Positions 24,170 through 31,230 of a stretch of 35,103 nucleotides of DNA are shown piece after piece (the stretch's first letter is position 1; every line of letters begins with the position of its first letter). The notes beneath the pieces are model-generated. The model did not search any database and had not been told where the DNA came from. It worked only from the letters and a program-made list of their open reading frames with translations. The stretch covers positions 1-35,103 of the forward strand of contig DVHJ01000052.1 in assembly GCA_018712145.1 (NCBI GenBank), in the 5' to 3' direction. The translations under genes were made by a program, and so were the position numbers. Source of the DNA: Candidatus Faecousia faecigallinarum (lineage in GTDB: Bacteria > Bacillota > Clostridia > Oscillospirales > Oscillospiraceae).

Positions 24170-24282
24170 TTCTCCCAAAAAACGGAATGGGCAGATTGCT
24201 ATGCCGGTGCGCGGCAGTGGGCATGGCAAGGCCGAAGTGCAACCGGGCAATGTCCTTGTTGTGCGGACACATCGCTGTCTTC

Positions 24283-24326
24283 TGCCTGTCATTGTTCTGT
24301 TGCTCCGCTCCTCGCAATGACAGGCA
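24283..24326. repeat. REP-like palindromic element
   Basis: Inverted arms TGCCTGTCATTG (24283-24294) and CAATGACAGGCA (24315-24326), perfect over 12 bp. On the minus strand the left part reads GTCATTGCGAGGAGCGGAGC, which resembles the GTCATTGCGAGGAGCGAAGC-type palindromic repeats known from many unrelated bacterial genomes. It is the only copy in this window. It lies in the 316-base gap between the secreted-protein gene and the permeases, where no other gene is seen. Confidence 0.6.
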
Positions 24327-24403
24327 ATAAGGGCAAGCGGCTGGCATTCACTCCGGCGGCAAGGGCTGTCCCCAAATTATGCAAAAGAGAGGAGAAATAT
24401 CAC

Positions 24404-24448
24404 ATGCATCTGGTCTCTACAGCAGCGGCAAAGGGGGGCTTACCATGA
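24404..24448 (+). CDS. Short leader ORF of 14 codons
   Basis: ATG CAT CTG... encodes MHLVSTAAAKGGLP and ends in a TGA that overlaps the permease ATG (ATGA at 24445-24448). It has the strongest ribosome site nearby: GAGAGGAG about 9 bases before its ATG. Such an arrangement would couple translation of the permease to the leader. It could also be chance. No attenuator codon pattern is evident. Confidence 0.4.
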   Translation: MHLVSTAAAKGGLP

Positions 24449-25230
24449 GGGCCTTTGGCCGCGCTTTGCGGGTGGACCTCCGCCGGGCCATTTTGGCAAA
24501 GTCCTTTTTCCTGGCTATCCTCCTTTTTCTGGCCTGGCAATTCCTGAACTGCACTGGGATTATGCCTAGCACTTTCTTCTGGTCCAACAGCAGTATTGTC
24601 TACGTTCTGGCCTATGCCCTCACCGATGGCGCCGCCTTTGCCGTACTGCTGCTGCCCATCGGCGCTGTCCCCTATGCCTGGAGCTTCCTCCAGGACCGGG
24701 AGAGCGGCTTTGAAACCCAGGCGGTGGAGCGGGTTGGCGCCCGGGCCTATGGGGTGGCCAAGGTGGTGAGCACCGGCCTGTCCGCCTTCCTGGCGGCGGC
24801 AGTGGCCATTGTCCTGTTCATTGCTATCCTCTACCTAGGGGGCATGGCGGAGTTTCCCCACCATCCCCTGGACAATTCCCTGTACTATAGCTTGGCCACT
24901 GAGTTTGGCGTGCTCCCTTACTACCTGGCGCACATTGTTTTGGCCGGTTTGGGCGCCGCTTTGGCTGCCGTCTTTGCTCTGACCGTCAGCGCCTTTGTGC
25001 ACAACGCCTATGTGGCGCTGCTCTCGCCTCTGTTGGTTTTTTACGCCTATCAGATTTTGCTGGGCTTCATTCCCAACAGCAGATTGTTCAGCCTGGATTC
25101 TATTCTGTTTGGACAGCCCCTGCCCGATGCCGGTTTTAGCCTCCTGTGGGCAGTGGTGTTCCTCCTGACCTTGATGGCGCTGTGCGGCAGGCTGTTTCTC
25201 TGGCGGATCAAAAAGGAGGATGGAAGATGA
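24445..25230 (+). CDS. ABC-2-like transporter permease (first)
   Basis: Integral membrane protein of 261 residues with about six helices: one near 20-40, then pairs around 50-75, 105-130, 155-180, 185-205 and 225-250. The amphipathic start RALRVDLRRAILAKSFF and the motif LQDRESGFETQAVERVGARAYGVAKVVS after helix 2 are typical of ABC-2-type permeases, in which a cytoplasmic loop contacts the ATPase. ATG 24445 (GGGGGG 7 bases upstream, overlapping a leader ORF) is preferred to ATG 24379, which has no ribosome site. The stop overlaps the next permease by ATGA. With its partner and the ATPase it forms an export or immunity-type transporter. Confidence 0.8.
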   Translation: MRAFGRALRVDLRRAILAKSFFLAILLFLAWQFLNCTGIMPSTFFWSNSSIVYVLAYALTDGAAFAVLLLPIGAVPYAWSFLQDRESGFETQAVERVGARAYGVAKVVSTGLSAFLAAAVAIVLFIAILYLGGMAEFPHHPLDNSLYYSLATEFGVLPYYLAHIVLAGLGAALAAVFALTVSAFVHNAYVALLSPLLVFYAYQILLGFIPNSRLFSLDSILFGQPLPDAGFSLLWAVVFLLTLMALCGRLFLWRIKKEDGR

Positions 25231-26078
25231 AGCTGCTTCGCCTTTGCAAAATCAATTTTATTCAATGGCGGATTAACCCAAAATATCTGGCCGTTTTCCT
25301 CTACATCGGGCTGTACATGTGGAACGGCACTCAGGGCTATGTGGAGTACTGCCGGGATGTGGGGTATCCCATCCGCCCCTGGCTGTTCCCCCTGCTGCCT
25401 GGCGACCGCCGGTTTTTTCTGCTTATCTACATGGCCTTTGTCCTGCTTTTGTCCGACGCGCCGTTCCGGAACCGGCAGCAGCAGTTTGTCCTCCAGCGGG
25501 TGGGCAAGCGCAGCTGGATTGCCGGGCAGCTGGCATACCTGTTCCTGACTTGCCTGATCTTCACCGCCGTGGTCTGGCTATTCTCCTGGCTGTTCCAGCT
25601 GCCGGTCCTGGAGTGGGGGATGGACTGGGGCCCGGTGATCACCACCGTGGCCAACGCCCCTCCCCCCTATCAAGAATATGGTATTTCTGGGCTGCGTTAC
25701 GGGTGTATGCAGGGGGCGACCCCCCTGGAGGCCATGGCCTGGGTGTTCCCCATGATGGTGGGGGTCAGCTTCCTGCTAGGGGAGATTATGATCCTGTGTA
25801 ACCTGTGGCTGAAAAAAGGAGTGGGCAATGTGGTGGTCACCGGGTTTGCCTTGCTGCCGTATTTGCTTTCCTCGCTGGTGGATACCCCCTACGCCGGGAG
25901 AATGCTGCTGTGGATCTCTCCCCTGTCCTGGCTGGACCGGAGCCTGATGGGCAGTGCCAATCAGGGGCTGCCCTCCTACGGCTACGCCGCAGGGATGACG
26001 GTGGGGCTGTGCATCCTGCTGGGTATCGTGATCATCTGCACCATCCACCGGTGCAACCTGGAGACGGATAAGGAGTGA
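25227..26078 (+). CDS. ABC-2-like transporter permease (second)
   Basis: Integral membrane protein of 283 residues with about six helices. It starts with the cytoplasmic amphipathic segment LLRLCKINFIQWRINPKYL, has FRNRQQQFVLQRVGKRSWIAGQ as the loop after helix 2 (parallel to the DRESGF loop of the first permease), and an extended external loop rich in W, P and Y (residues about 130-160). A long run around 175-250 carries the last helices. The two permeases share layout but little sequence, as in heteromeric ABC-2 transporters. ATG 25227 has AAAAGGAGG 8 bases upstream and overlaps the previous stop. The ATPase gene begins 5 bases after its stop. Confidence 0.78.
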   Translation: MKLLRLCKINFIQWRINPKYLAVFLYIGLYMWNGTQGYVEYCRDVGYPIRPWLFPLLPGDRRFFLLIYMAFVLLLSDAPFRNRQQQFVLQRVGKRSWIAGQLAYLFLTCLIFTAVVWLFSWLFQLPVLEWGMDWGPVITTVANAPPPYQEYGISGLRYGCMQGATPLEAMAWVFPMMVGVSFLLGEIMILCNLWLKKGVGNVVVTGFALLPYLLSSLVDTPYAGRMLLWISPLSWLDRSLMGSANQGLPSYGYAAGMTVGLCILLGIVIICTIHRCNLETDKE

Positions 26079-26082
26079 GAAA

Positions 26083-26733
26083 ATGGAGTACGCCATCACC
26101 ATAGAAAATGTGACGAAAAAATTCAAGGAAACCGTGGCGGTGGATCATGTATCGGTGCGCTTTGAAAAGGGAAAAATCCACGGCATTATTGGCCGGAACG
26201 GCTCGGGCAAAACGGTGCTGTTCAAGTGCATCTACGGCCTGTTCCCGGTGACCGAGGGGAAAATCGACGTGCTGGGCCAGAAAATGGGGGACGGCAAGCG
26301 GGTGCCCAAGGGGGTAGGCGGCATCATTGAGACGCCGGGCTTCCTGCCCAACTGCTCCGGCTACCAGAATTTGCGGTACCTCATGGAGCTCTCCGGTAAA
26401 GTGGACAAAGAAAAAATCCGGTCTGCCATCACCCTGGTGGGCCTGGATCCGGACAGCAAAAAGCACGTGGGGAAGTACTCCCTGGGGATGCGCCAGCGCC
26501 TGGGCCTGGCCCAAGCAATTATGGAGGACCCGGAACTGCTCATTCTGGACGAACCCATGAACGGCTTAGACCGGCATGGGGTGGAGGAAATGCGGAACCT
26601 GTTTTTGCAGTGGAAGGCAGCAGGAAAAACGCTGCTGATTGCCTCCCACAATCCGGAGGATACCCGTATCCTCTGCGACACCCTCCATGAAATGGACGCC
26701 GGAGTCATGACCGAGCGGGAGGTTTTGAAATAA
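26083..26733 (+). CDS. ABC transporter ATP-binding protein (BcrA/CcmA type)
   Basis: ATPase of 216 residues driving the two permeases. Walker A GRNGSGKT (about 38-45), a Q-loop in IIETPGFLPN, signature YSLGMRQRLGLAQAI, Walker B LLILDEPMNGLD, H-loop IASHN. The signature SLGMRQRLGLA is typical of the BcrA/antibiotic-resistance and lantibiotic-immunity class of ABC-2 ATPases, although the length is short for that class because the C-terminal extension is missing. AAGGAG lies 6-7 bases before the ATG. It is the last gene of the operon; a 46-base palindrome follows. Confidence 0.93.
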   Translation: MEYAITIENVTKKFKETVAVDHVSVRFEKGKIHGIIGRNGSGKTVLFKCIYGLFPVTEGKIDVLGQKMGDGKRVPKGVGGIIETPGFLPNCSGYQNLRYLMELSGKVDKEKIRSAITLVGLDPDSKKHVGKYSLGMRQRLGLAQAIMEDPELLILDEPMNGLDRHGVEEMRNLFLQWKAAGKTLLIASHNPEDTRILCDTLHEMDAGVMTEREVLK

Positions 26734-26735
26734 TG

Positions 26736-26781
26736 AAAACACAGCCCCAAAGTCCCGGCCGGGACTTTGGGGCTGTGTTTT
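26736..26781. terminator. 46-base perfect palindrome after the ABC operon
   Basis: Positions 26736-26758 are exactly the reverse complement of 26759-26781, with no unpaired centre. It begins AAAACACAG and ends CTGTGTTTT, so a hairpin with a T-tail forms in either direction. It starts 2 bases after the ATPase stop and should be an efficient terminator. Confidence 0.85.
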
Positions 26782-26856
26782 CCCCCGGTGGGCTTGCGCC
26801 AGGAAAGATGGCAACCCAAATGCCAAGATTCGTTCACAAAATATTACAAGATTTTT

Positions 26857-26883
26857 TTAGCACTCACACCTTGACAGTGCTAA
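26857..26883 (+). promoter_or_regulatory. CIRCE operator (HrcA site)
   Basis: TTAGCACTC, 9 bases, CAGTGCTAA. The CIRCE consensus is TTAGCACTC-N9-GAGTGCTAA, so 17 of 18 arm positions match. It overlaps the -35 of the hsp20 promoter, where bound HrcA would block RNA polymerase; heat inactivates HrcA. hrcA itself is not in this window. Confidence 0.92.
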
Positions 26884-26898
26884 AAATCGTGGTATACT
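26871..26898 (+). promoter_or_regulatory. Promoter of the hsp20 pair
   Basis: TTGACA (26871-26876) inside the CIRCE element, a 16-base spacer and TATACT (26893-26898). The leader to the ATG is about 110 bases and contains GC-rich inverted repeats (26936-26960 region); an RNA thermometer cannot be confirmed by eye. Confidence 0.88.
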
Positions 26899-27015
26899 TA
26901 AGGCAGAACGAAAGAAGAGCACCGGATGAAGCGGCAGGCGGCCCACCAGGGCCGGCGCCCTTCCGGAGTTCTCAATGACAATTCAACAAATGGTTGAAAA
27001 AGGAGCGATTAAGTT

Positions 27016-27435
27016 ATGTTGATGCCTAGTATTTTTGGTAGAGATTTGTTTGATGAAATGTTCGATCTGCCCTTCAGCACCCGGCAGGCCAGCGGCCTGA
27101 TGCGCACTGACGTGGTGGAGAACAAGGACAATTACACCGTGACCATGGATCTGCCCGGTGTAAAGAAGGAAGACCTGAAGGCCGAGCTGAAGGATGGATA
27201 CCTGACCATCAGCGCCACCACCGGCTACAACAATGACCAAAAGGACAGCGAAGGCCGGTATATCCGCCGGGAGCGTTACGCCGGATCCTTCAGCCGTAAT
27301 TTCTACGTGGGCGACGGGGTCAAGGAATCGGATATCCAGGCGAAGTTTACCGATGGTACGCTTACCTTGCTGATCCCCAAGAAAGATCCGGCTCCCGAGC
27401 TGCCGGAGAAGAAGTATATTGCCATTGAGGGCTAA
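27016..27435 (+). CDS. Hsp20 family small heat-shock protein (first copy)
   Basis: ATP-independent holdase chaperone that keeps unfolded proteins soluble, 139 residues. Short N-terminal arm (MLMPSIFGRDLFDEMFDLPF), then the alpha-crystallin domain from about 35 to 130: RTDVVENKDNYTVTMDLPGV, KKEDLKAELKDGYLTISATT, RRERYAGSFSRNFYVGDGV and the final GTLTLLIPKK. The C-terminal tail PELPEKKYIAIEG carries no clear I-x-I motif but has I-A-I. AGGAG stands 10 bases before the ATG. Controlled by the CIRCE promoter. The second copy follows 74 bases downstream without its own promoter. Confidence 0.95.
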   Translation: MLMPSIFGRDLFDEMFDLPFSTRQASGLMRTDVVENKDNYTVTMDLPGVKKEDLKAELKDGYLTISATTGYNNDQKDSEGRYIRRERYAGSFSRNFYVGDGVKESDIQAKFTDGTLTLLIPKKDPAPELPEKKYIAIEG

Positions 27436-27509
27436 GGCTTCAGCGCCGCCCGCTTTCCCCAACACATCAACCACGGACGATTTATTTTCCAAATTAGGAG
27501 GAATTGATT

Positions 27510-27956
27510 ATGTTACCCACTGTTTTTGGCCGCGATTTTTTTGATGATTTCTTTGATTTCCCGTTTTTTGATGACCGGGATATGCAGAAGGCAGAGCGTA
27601 AGCTCTACGGTCACCACGGCAAGAATTTGATGAAAACCGATGTACAGGAATCCGATACCGGCTATGTGCTGGAGATGGATTTGCCCGGCTTTAAGAAAGA
27701 GGAGATTCAGGTCTCCCTCAGCGACGGCTATCTTACCATCCGGGCGGAGAAGGGACTGGAGCAGGATCGGAACAACCGGTATATCCGCCGGGAGCGTTAC
27801 ACCGGGGTTTGCGAGCGCAGTTTCTACGTTGGGGCTTACCTCACGGAGACGGATATCCGGGGCGAGTTTAAGCACGGCGTGCTGAAACTGATGATCCCCA
27901 AGCAAAATGCCAAGCCTGCGGTGGAAGAGAAAAAGTATATCGCAATTGAAGGCTAA
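27510..27956 (+). CDS. Hsp20 family small heat-shock protein (second copy)
   Basis: Paralogue of the upstream gene, 148 residues. N-terminal arm MLPTVFGRDFFDDFFDFPFF, then the alpha-crystallin domain with KTDVQESDTGYVLEMDLPGF, KKEEIQVSLSDGYLTIRAEK, RRERYTGVCERSFYVGAYL and GVLKLMIPKQ; the tail VEEKKYIAIEG is almost identical to that of the first copy. The two are alike throughout except for a charged insert after the arm (about 25-40) here, so they arose by tandem duplication and probably form mixed oligomers. ATG 27510 follows TTAGGAGG by 8 bases; a TTG 6 bases earlier is rejected. A terminator follows. Confidence 0.95.
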   Translation: MLPTVFGRDFFDDFFDFPFFDDRDMQKAERKLYGHHGKNLMKTDVQESDTGYVLEMDLPGFKKEEIQVSLSDGYLTIRAEKGLEQDRNNRYIRRERYTGVCERSFYVGAYLTETDIRGEFKHGVLKLMIPKQNAKPAVEEKKYIAIEG

Positions 27957-27979
27957 GCGCCAATCCGGCAGAGAAAAAC

Positions 27980-28012
27980 AAACCGGCCAACCCCTTTTGG
28001 GCTGGCCGGTTT
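27980..28012. terminator. Bidirectional terminator between hsp20 and the VWA gene
   Basis: A 14-bp stem (27980-27993 with 27999-28012, one G-U), loop near CTTTT, flanked by A-rich bases on the left and TTTTT on the right, so it can end transcripts from both convergent genes. Confidence 0.88.
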
Positions 28013-28018
28013 TTATGC

Positions 28019-29401
28019 TTAATTGACCGGAGCAGAACAACAGCAGCAGTAATCGGTATCGATATAGTGGGCGATCCACCGGACCTGAAATTTGCGCCGG
28101 TTGCAGATCGATTGTTTTGCACAGCCGGATACGTCCAGATCCTCTGGAACCACAAAGTGGATGCAGTTGACCAGCACATCCCGGCAGGCCGGCCCGTGGT
28201 GGGCGGGAATGGTCATGGTTTTCATGCCCCGCTGGTGCTCAGTACCCTGGCTATCCACCTCCGTGAGGATAGCCGCCAGCGCTACCCGTTTGCCGGGGCA
28301 GACATGCTTGATGGTCACATCCAGTTGAATGATTCGTCCCAGGCCCCCAAGGGAAACATCCCCGGCGCCGATCTGAATTGCATCGCAGCAACCGCCAACC
28401 GAAAAATCTACAGGCGTGGGGCAGGCTTCCGGCTGCACGACTACGCCGCAGTCCACGGTGACGGTGGGGGCAGGGAAATCCACGGTATTCCCTTCCGCAT
28501 CGGCATAGGTGATGCTGGCATTGACAGGCTTTGTGCCGCCGGTTTGGGCGGTGTGCCGGATGATGAACTCCAGCGTGGCATTTTCGCTGGCGGATACCCC
28601 CAGAGCCGGGATATTCCACCGCAGGGCGTTGGCGCTCAGGGTGGTGACGGTTCCTTTACTGGGGGCCAAAACGCTGGAAATCACAAAATCGGCATTGACC
28701 ACTTCCTGAATGACAATATCCGTTGCACCGGGCTTTGTGATGTTGGCGGCCAAATCGGCAAACAGCTGCTCCAGATCCGCCTCGTCAGGCGTAACCGCCA
28801 CATGGGACGCATCTGGGTCGCTTGCCCATTCATTCAACGCGTTGACATCCACACCGCCTGTGCCCACCAAACCGATGCAGTAGATAATGATCCCCTGGGC
28901 TTTGGCGGCGGCTGCCACCGGGGCAGGTGGGCCACCGGCGGTGGTATTGCCGTCGGTGAACAGGACAATGATTTGCTCGCTGCCGGATTGGGGTTCAAAC
29001 AGCTCCACCGCCTTGGTAAACGCATCTGCATGGTTGGTTCTGCCCCCGGCGGTCAATCCATCCACCGCGCTATTCAGCGTGTCAACATCGGTGATGAGCT
29101 GGGTATCGGCCACCGCCGTGTCAGAAAAGCTGACAATGCCAATCCGGCTGCCAAAGCCGATCTGGCCGGTGGGTACACCGCCTGTTGCCTCCTGGATAAT
29201 GCGGATAAAGGTTTTTGCACCGGTTTTCATATTGGCCAACGGCGTGCCCTGCATGCTGCCGGACCGGTCCAGAACCAGCACGATGTCCGTTGGATGAGAA
29301 ACGATATCCGGTGCAGCCGTCAGTGCCAGTGTCACCTGCACAGACCCATCGCAGCCAATTTGCGTCGTATCAATGATTTTGTTGGAATTTGTAACACCCA
29401 T
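28019..29401 (-). CDS. VWA-domain protein with cysteine-rich C terminus
   Basis: Protein of 460 residues, a conserved clostridial family of unknown function. After a short lead (GVTNSNKIIDTTQIGCDGSV) a von Willebrand factor A domain runs from about 38 to 225, with a complete metal-binding MIDAS site: DRSGS (45-49), threonine in GGRTNHADAF and aspartate in FTDGNTT. A beta region with an OmcB/DUF11-like repeat follows (IVIQEVVNADFVISSVLAPS; ENATLEFIIRHTAQ), then a C-terminal domain with many cysteines ending in CCCCSAPVN. No signal peptide or membrane helix is visible, so it may be cytoplasmic or spore-associated. ATG 29401 has AAGGAGG 8 bases upstream; the frame is open further upstream without a start site. 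Confidence 0.85.
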   Translation of the reverse strand: MGVTNSNKIIDTTQIGCDGSVQVTLALTAAPDIVSHPTDIVLVLDRSGSMQGTPLANMKTGAKTFIRIIQEATGGVPTGQIGFGSRIGIVSFSDTAVADTQLITDVDTLNSAVDGLTAGGRTNHADAFTKAVELFEPQSGSEQIIVLFTDGNTTAGGPPAPVAAAAKAQGIIIYCIGLVGTGGVDVNALNEWASDPDASHVAVTPDEADLEQLFADLAANITKPGATDIVIQEVVNADFVISSVLAPSKGTVTTLSANALRWNIPALGVSASENATLEFIIRHTAQTGGTKPVNASITYADAEGNTVDFPAPTVTVDCGVVVQPEACPTPVDFSVGGCCDAIQIGAGDVSLGGLGRIIQLDVTIKHVCPGKRVALAAILTEVDSQGTEHQRGMKTMTIPAHHGPACRDVLVNCIHFVVPEDLDVSGCAKQSICNRRKFQVRWIAHYIDTDYCCCCSAPVN

Positions 29402-29693
29402 CCGTGTTGCCTCCTTCTGGGGATGCTCCCCGCACCATGTTATGCAAAGTCCCCATTGCCGGTGTCCGGCAATGGGGACGAAGACTGACGAAAAGCCCTT
29501 CCGGCGTTCGCCTGATTTCTGTGTACCACCGCAGCGCAAAGCCAAGGGTTTTCCTTTGCTGGCCCCCGGCAGTTTTCCACCATGAAGTCCATAAACCGGA
29601 GGGGCCTGTACGAGAGGGCAAGGAGGACATATCAAACATGTTGAGACAGCCCACTTCCTGCCCAGATACAAAAGTGCTTTTTACTGCCCCAGA
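29402..29693. other. Leader/intergenic region of the VWA gene
   Basis: A 14-bp perfect hairpin (29449-29462 with 29466-29479, loop TGT) lies about 50 bases upstream of the VWA ATG and could influence its expression or end upstream transcripts. A plus-strand ORF of 34 codons (29638-29742) with AGGAGG 11 bases upstream overlaps the end of the Nif3-family gene and is probably chance. No promoter with good -35 and -10 was found. Confidence 0.45.
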
Positions 29694-30506
29694 TTATATT
29701 TGGGTAGGGTGGTTGGAGAAAAATTGGGCGCAGTCCCGGTGAACCTGAGAAATTTCCACCGTCAGTTCCGGGAAGGCGGCCTGCACGCTGTCCCGCAGCA
29801 CCTGGCACACCGGATTTTCCGTCCAGAAGTGGCCGGCGTCAATGAGGTTGATCCCCAGCTCCTGGGCATCCCAAAATTGGTTGTATTTGACGTCCGCCGT
29901 GACAAAGGTGTCGCAGCCGGCTTCTTTCACGGTGGGCAGCTCGCCGGCACAGGCGCCGCCACCCACCGCCACCAGATGCACCGGCCGGCCTGCGTCCACG
30001 TAGCGCAGGCCAGGACAGCCCAGCGCCGCCTGCACCCGGGCCAGGAAGCCGGACAACGGTGACCGGTCCACCCGGCCCATCCGGAGTAAGCCCCAGGGCC
30101 TGCCCTGGCTGTCCACACCGGTTGGCTGAATCACCGTCACCCCGTTCAGCCCCAGACCGGCGGCCAGCCGGTCATTCACGCCACCGGGGGCGCAGTCCAG
30201 GTTGGTGTGGGCGTTGACGGCGGCGATGTCATGGGCTGCCAGAAACAAAATACACTTGCCTGCGGCAGTGTCTTCGGTCACGGCGCTCATTGGCCGGAAA
30301 ATCAGGGGATGATGGGTCAGGATCATATCCGTTCCCTGATGGGCAGCCTCCTGGCACACGCCCCAGAAGGGGTCCAGCGCTACCAGCACCCGGCGCACGG
30401 CCTTATCCCGGCGGCCGCAGAGCAGGCCAACATTGTCCCAATCCATTTTCATGCTCTCTGGGGCGATGGTTTGCAAGTGAGCCAAAATATCCGCTACTGC
30501 CGTCAT
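29694..30506 (-). CDS. Nif3-like dinuclear metal-centre protein (YqfO/DUF34 family)
   Basis: Protein of 270 residues of the NIF3/DUF34 family, toroidal hexamers with a two-metal centre; the family has been linked to GTP cyclohydrolase-like or metal-insertion roles but function is unsettled. Visible ligands and motifs: MDWDNVGLLCG near the N terminus, MILTHHPLIF with His65-His66, VNAHTNLDCAPGGVNDRLA, CAGELP..KEAGCDTFVTADVKYNQ and DAGHFWTEN near the C terminus. It is the short form without the central PII-like insert. ATG 30506 has GGAGG 7 bases upstream and overlaps the trmK stop by ATGA. This trmK-nif3 pairing is widely conserved in Firmicutes. Confidence 0.92.
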   Translation of the reverse strand: MTAVADILAHLQTIAPESMKMDWDNVGLLCGRRDKAVRRVLVALDPFWGVCQEAAHQGTDMILTHHPLIFRPMSAVTEDTAAGKCILFLAAHDIAAVNAHTNLDCAPGGVNDRLAAGLGLNGVTVIQPTGVDSQGRPWGLLRMGRVDRSPLSGFLARVQAALGCPGLRYVDAGRPVHLVAVGGGACAGELPTVKEAGCDTFVTADVKYNQFWDAQELGINLIDAGHFWTENPVCQVLRDSVQAAFPELTVEISQVHRDCAQFFSNHPTQI

Positions 30507-31168
30507 GGTTTTGCCTCCATTTCCTGCAGCCCGGCCAGGGCTGCGGCATAATATTCTCCCTCGGGGCCACCGGCCAGAACGGCCTGTTGCAGGAACCGCC
30601 GGCACCGGGCCAGATATTCTGCCACCAGGGGACTGCCGCTGGCCAGCAAGGCCGGGCTGGCAAACTCCTGCACCGGTGTGAGGGCGGCCTGACCGGATAC
30701 GGCGGAGATCACGGTGTAGAGAAAGCGGCCGTCTTTCACCGGGATTTCCTGCCGGATGATCCAGCCGGATTGAGATAAATACCGGCGCAGCCGGTGCTGA
30801 GTGGACTGGCACTGGAGAATCAGCCGGTAGTTCCCCGCCAGCAGCCAGGGCGCGCCGGACAAAATGTGCACCATGGTGTCCGCGCCCATGCCGGCCATCA
30901 CCAGTACGTCAAACGCCTGGGGCAGGCCCTGCACCCCGTCGCACAAGTGAAAGCTAAGGCCCGCCGTTACGCCGAAGCGGCGGGCGTTTTCTCTGGCCCG
31001 GGCCAGAGGCTTTTCCGCCACATCTGCGGCAAATACCTGGCTGGTCCGGTGGGTAAGCAGCAGATAAATGGCCAGGTAACCGTGGTCCGTGCCCACATCC
31101 GCCACCCGCTGCCCCGGCTCCACCAGCCTTGCGCAGGCCAGCAGCCGGGGAGAAATGGGCAATTTCAT
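30503..31168 (-). CDS. trmK: tRNA (adenine(22)-N1)-methyltransferase TrmK
   Basis: SAM-dependent methyltransferase that makes m1A22 in bacterial tRNAs, 221 residues. N-terminal Rossmann domain with KLPISPRLLACARLVEPGQ, the SAM motif ADVGTDHGYLAIYLL (glycine loop near 28-33), AADVAEKPLARARENA (acidic residue binding the ribose) and VMAGMGADTMVHIL as the post-core motif; the C-terminal helical part completes the family layout. The ATG at 31168 is preferred to ATG 31174 because GGGAG then lies 8 bases upstream. It is coupled to the nif3 gene. A hairpin separates it from the DUF1858 gene. Confidence 0.92.
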   Translation of the reverse strand: MKLPISPRLLACARLVEPGQRVADVGTDHGYLAIYLLLTHRTSQVFAADVAEKPLARARENARRFGVTAGLSFHLCDGVQGLPQAFDVLVMAGMGADTMVHILSGAPWLLAGNYRLILQCQSTQHRLRRYLSQSGWIIRQEIPVKDGRFLYTVISAVSGQAALTPVQEFASPALLASGSPLVAEYLARCRRFLQQAVLAGGPEGEYYAAALAGLQEMEAKP

Positions 31169-31192
31169 GTGCATCTCTCCCGGAAAAGAATG

Positions 31193-31220
31193 GGGGCTAC
31201 CGCGTGAAAGCGGCAGCCCC
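31193..31220 (-). terminator. Hairpin between the DUF1858 gene and trmK
   Basis: Arms GGGGCT-A-CCGC (31193-31203) and GCGG-C-AGCCCC (31210-31220), one internal mismatch. On the minus strand it is followed by CATTCTTTTCC. It could attenuate transcription from the DUF1858 promoter into trmK-nif3. Confidence 0.55.
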
Positions 31221-31230
31221 GGCAGGATGT

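Noticed and set aside
28067..29488. Plus-strand frame of 473 codons opposite the VWA gene
   Set aside because: Antisense shadow of a protein with clear VWA motifs; no ribosome site.
29535..29543. CGCAAAGCC, resembling part of a c-di-GMP-I riboswitch
   Set aside because: The other conserved blocks (GGCAAACC and the A-T-GG-AGCC-GG tail) are absent and there is no gene on that strand in a fitting position.
29638..29742. 34-codon plus-strand ORF with an AGGAGG upstream
   Set aside because: Spacing of 11 bases is long, it overlaps the end of the Nif3-family gene antisense, and no motif or promoter supports it.
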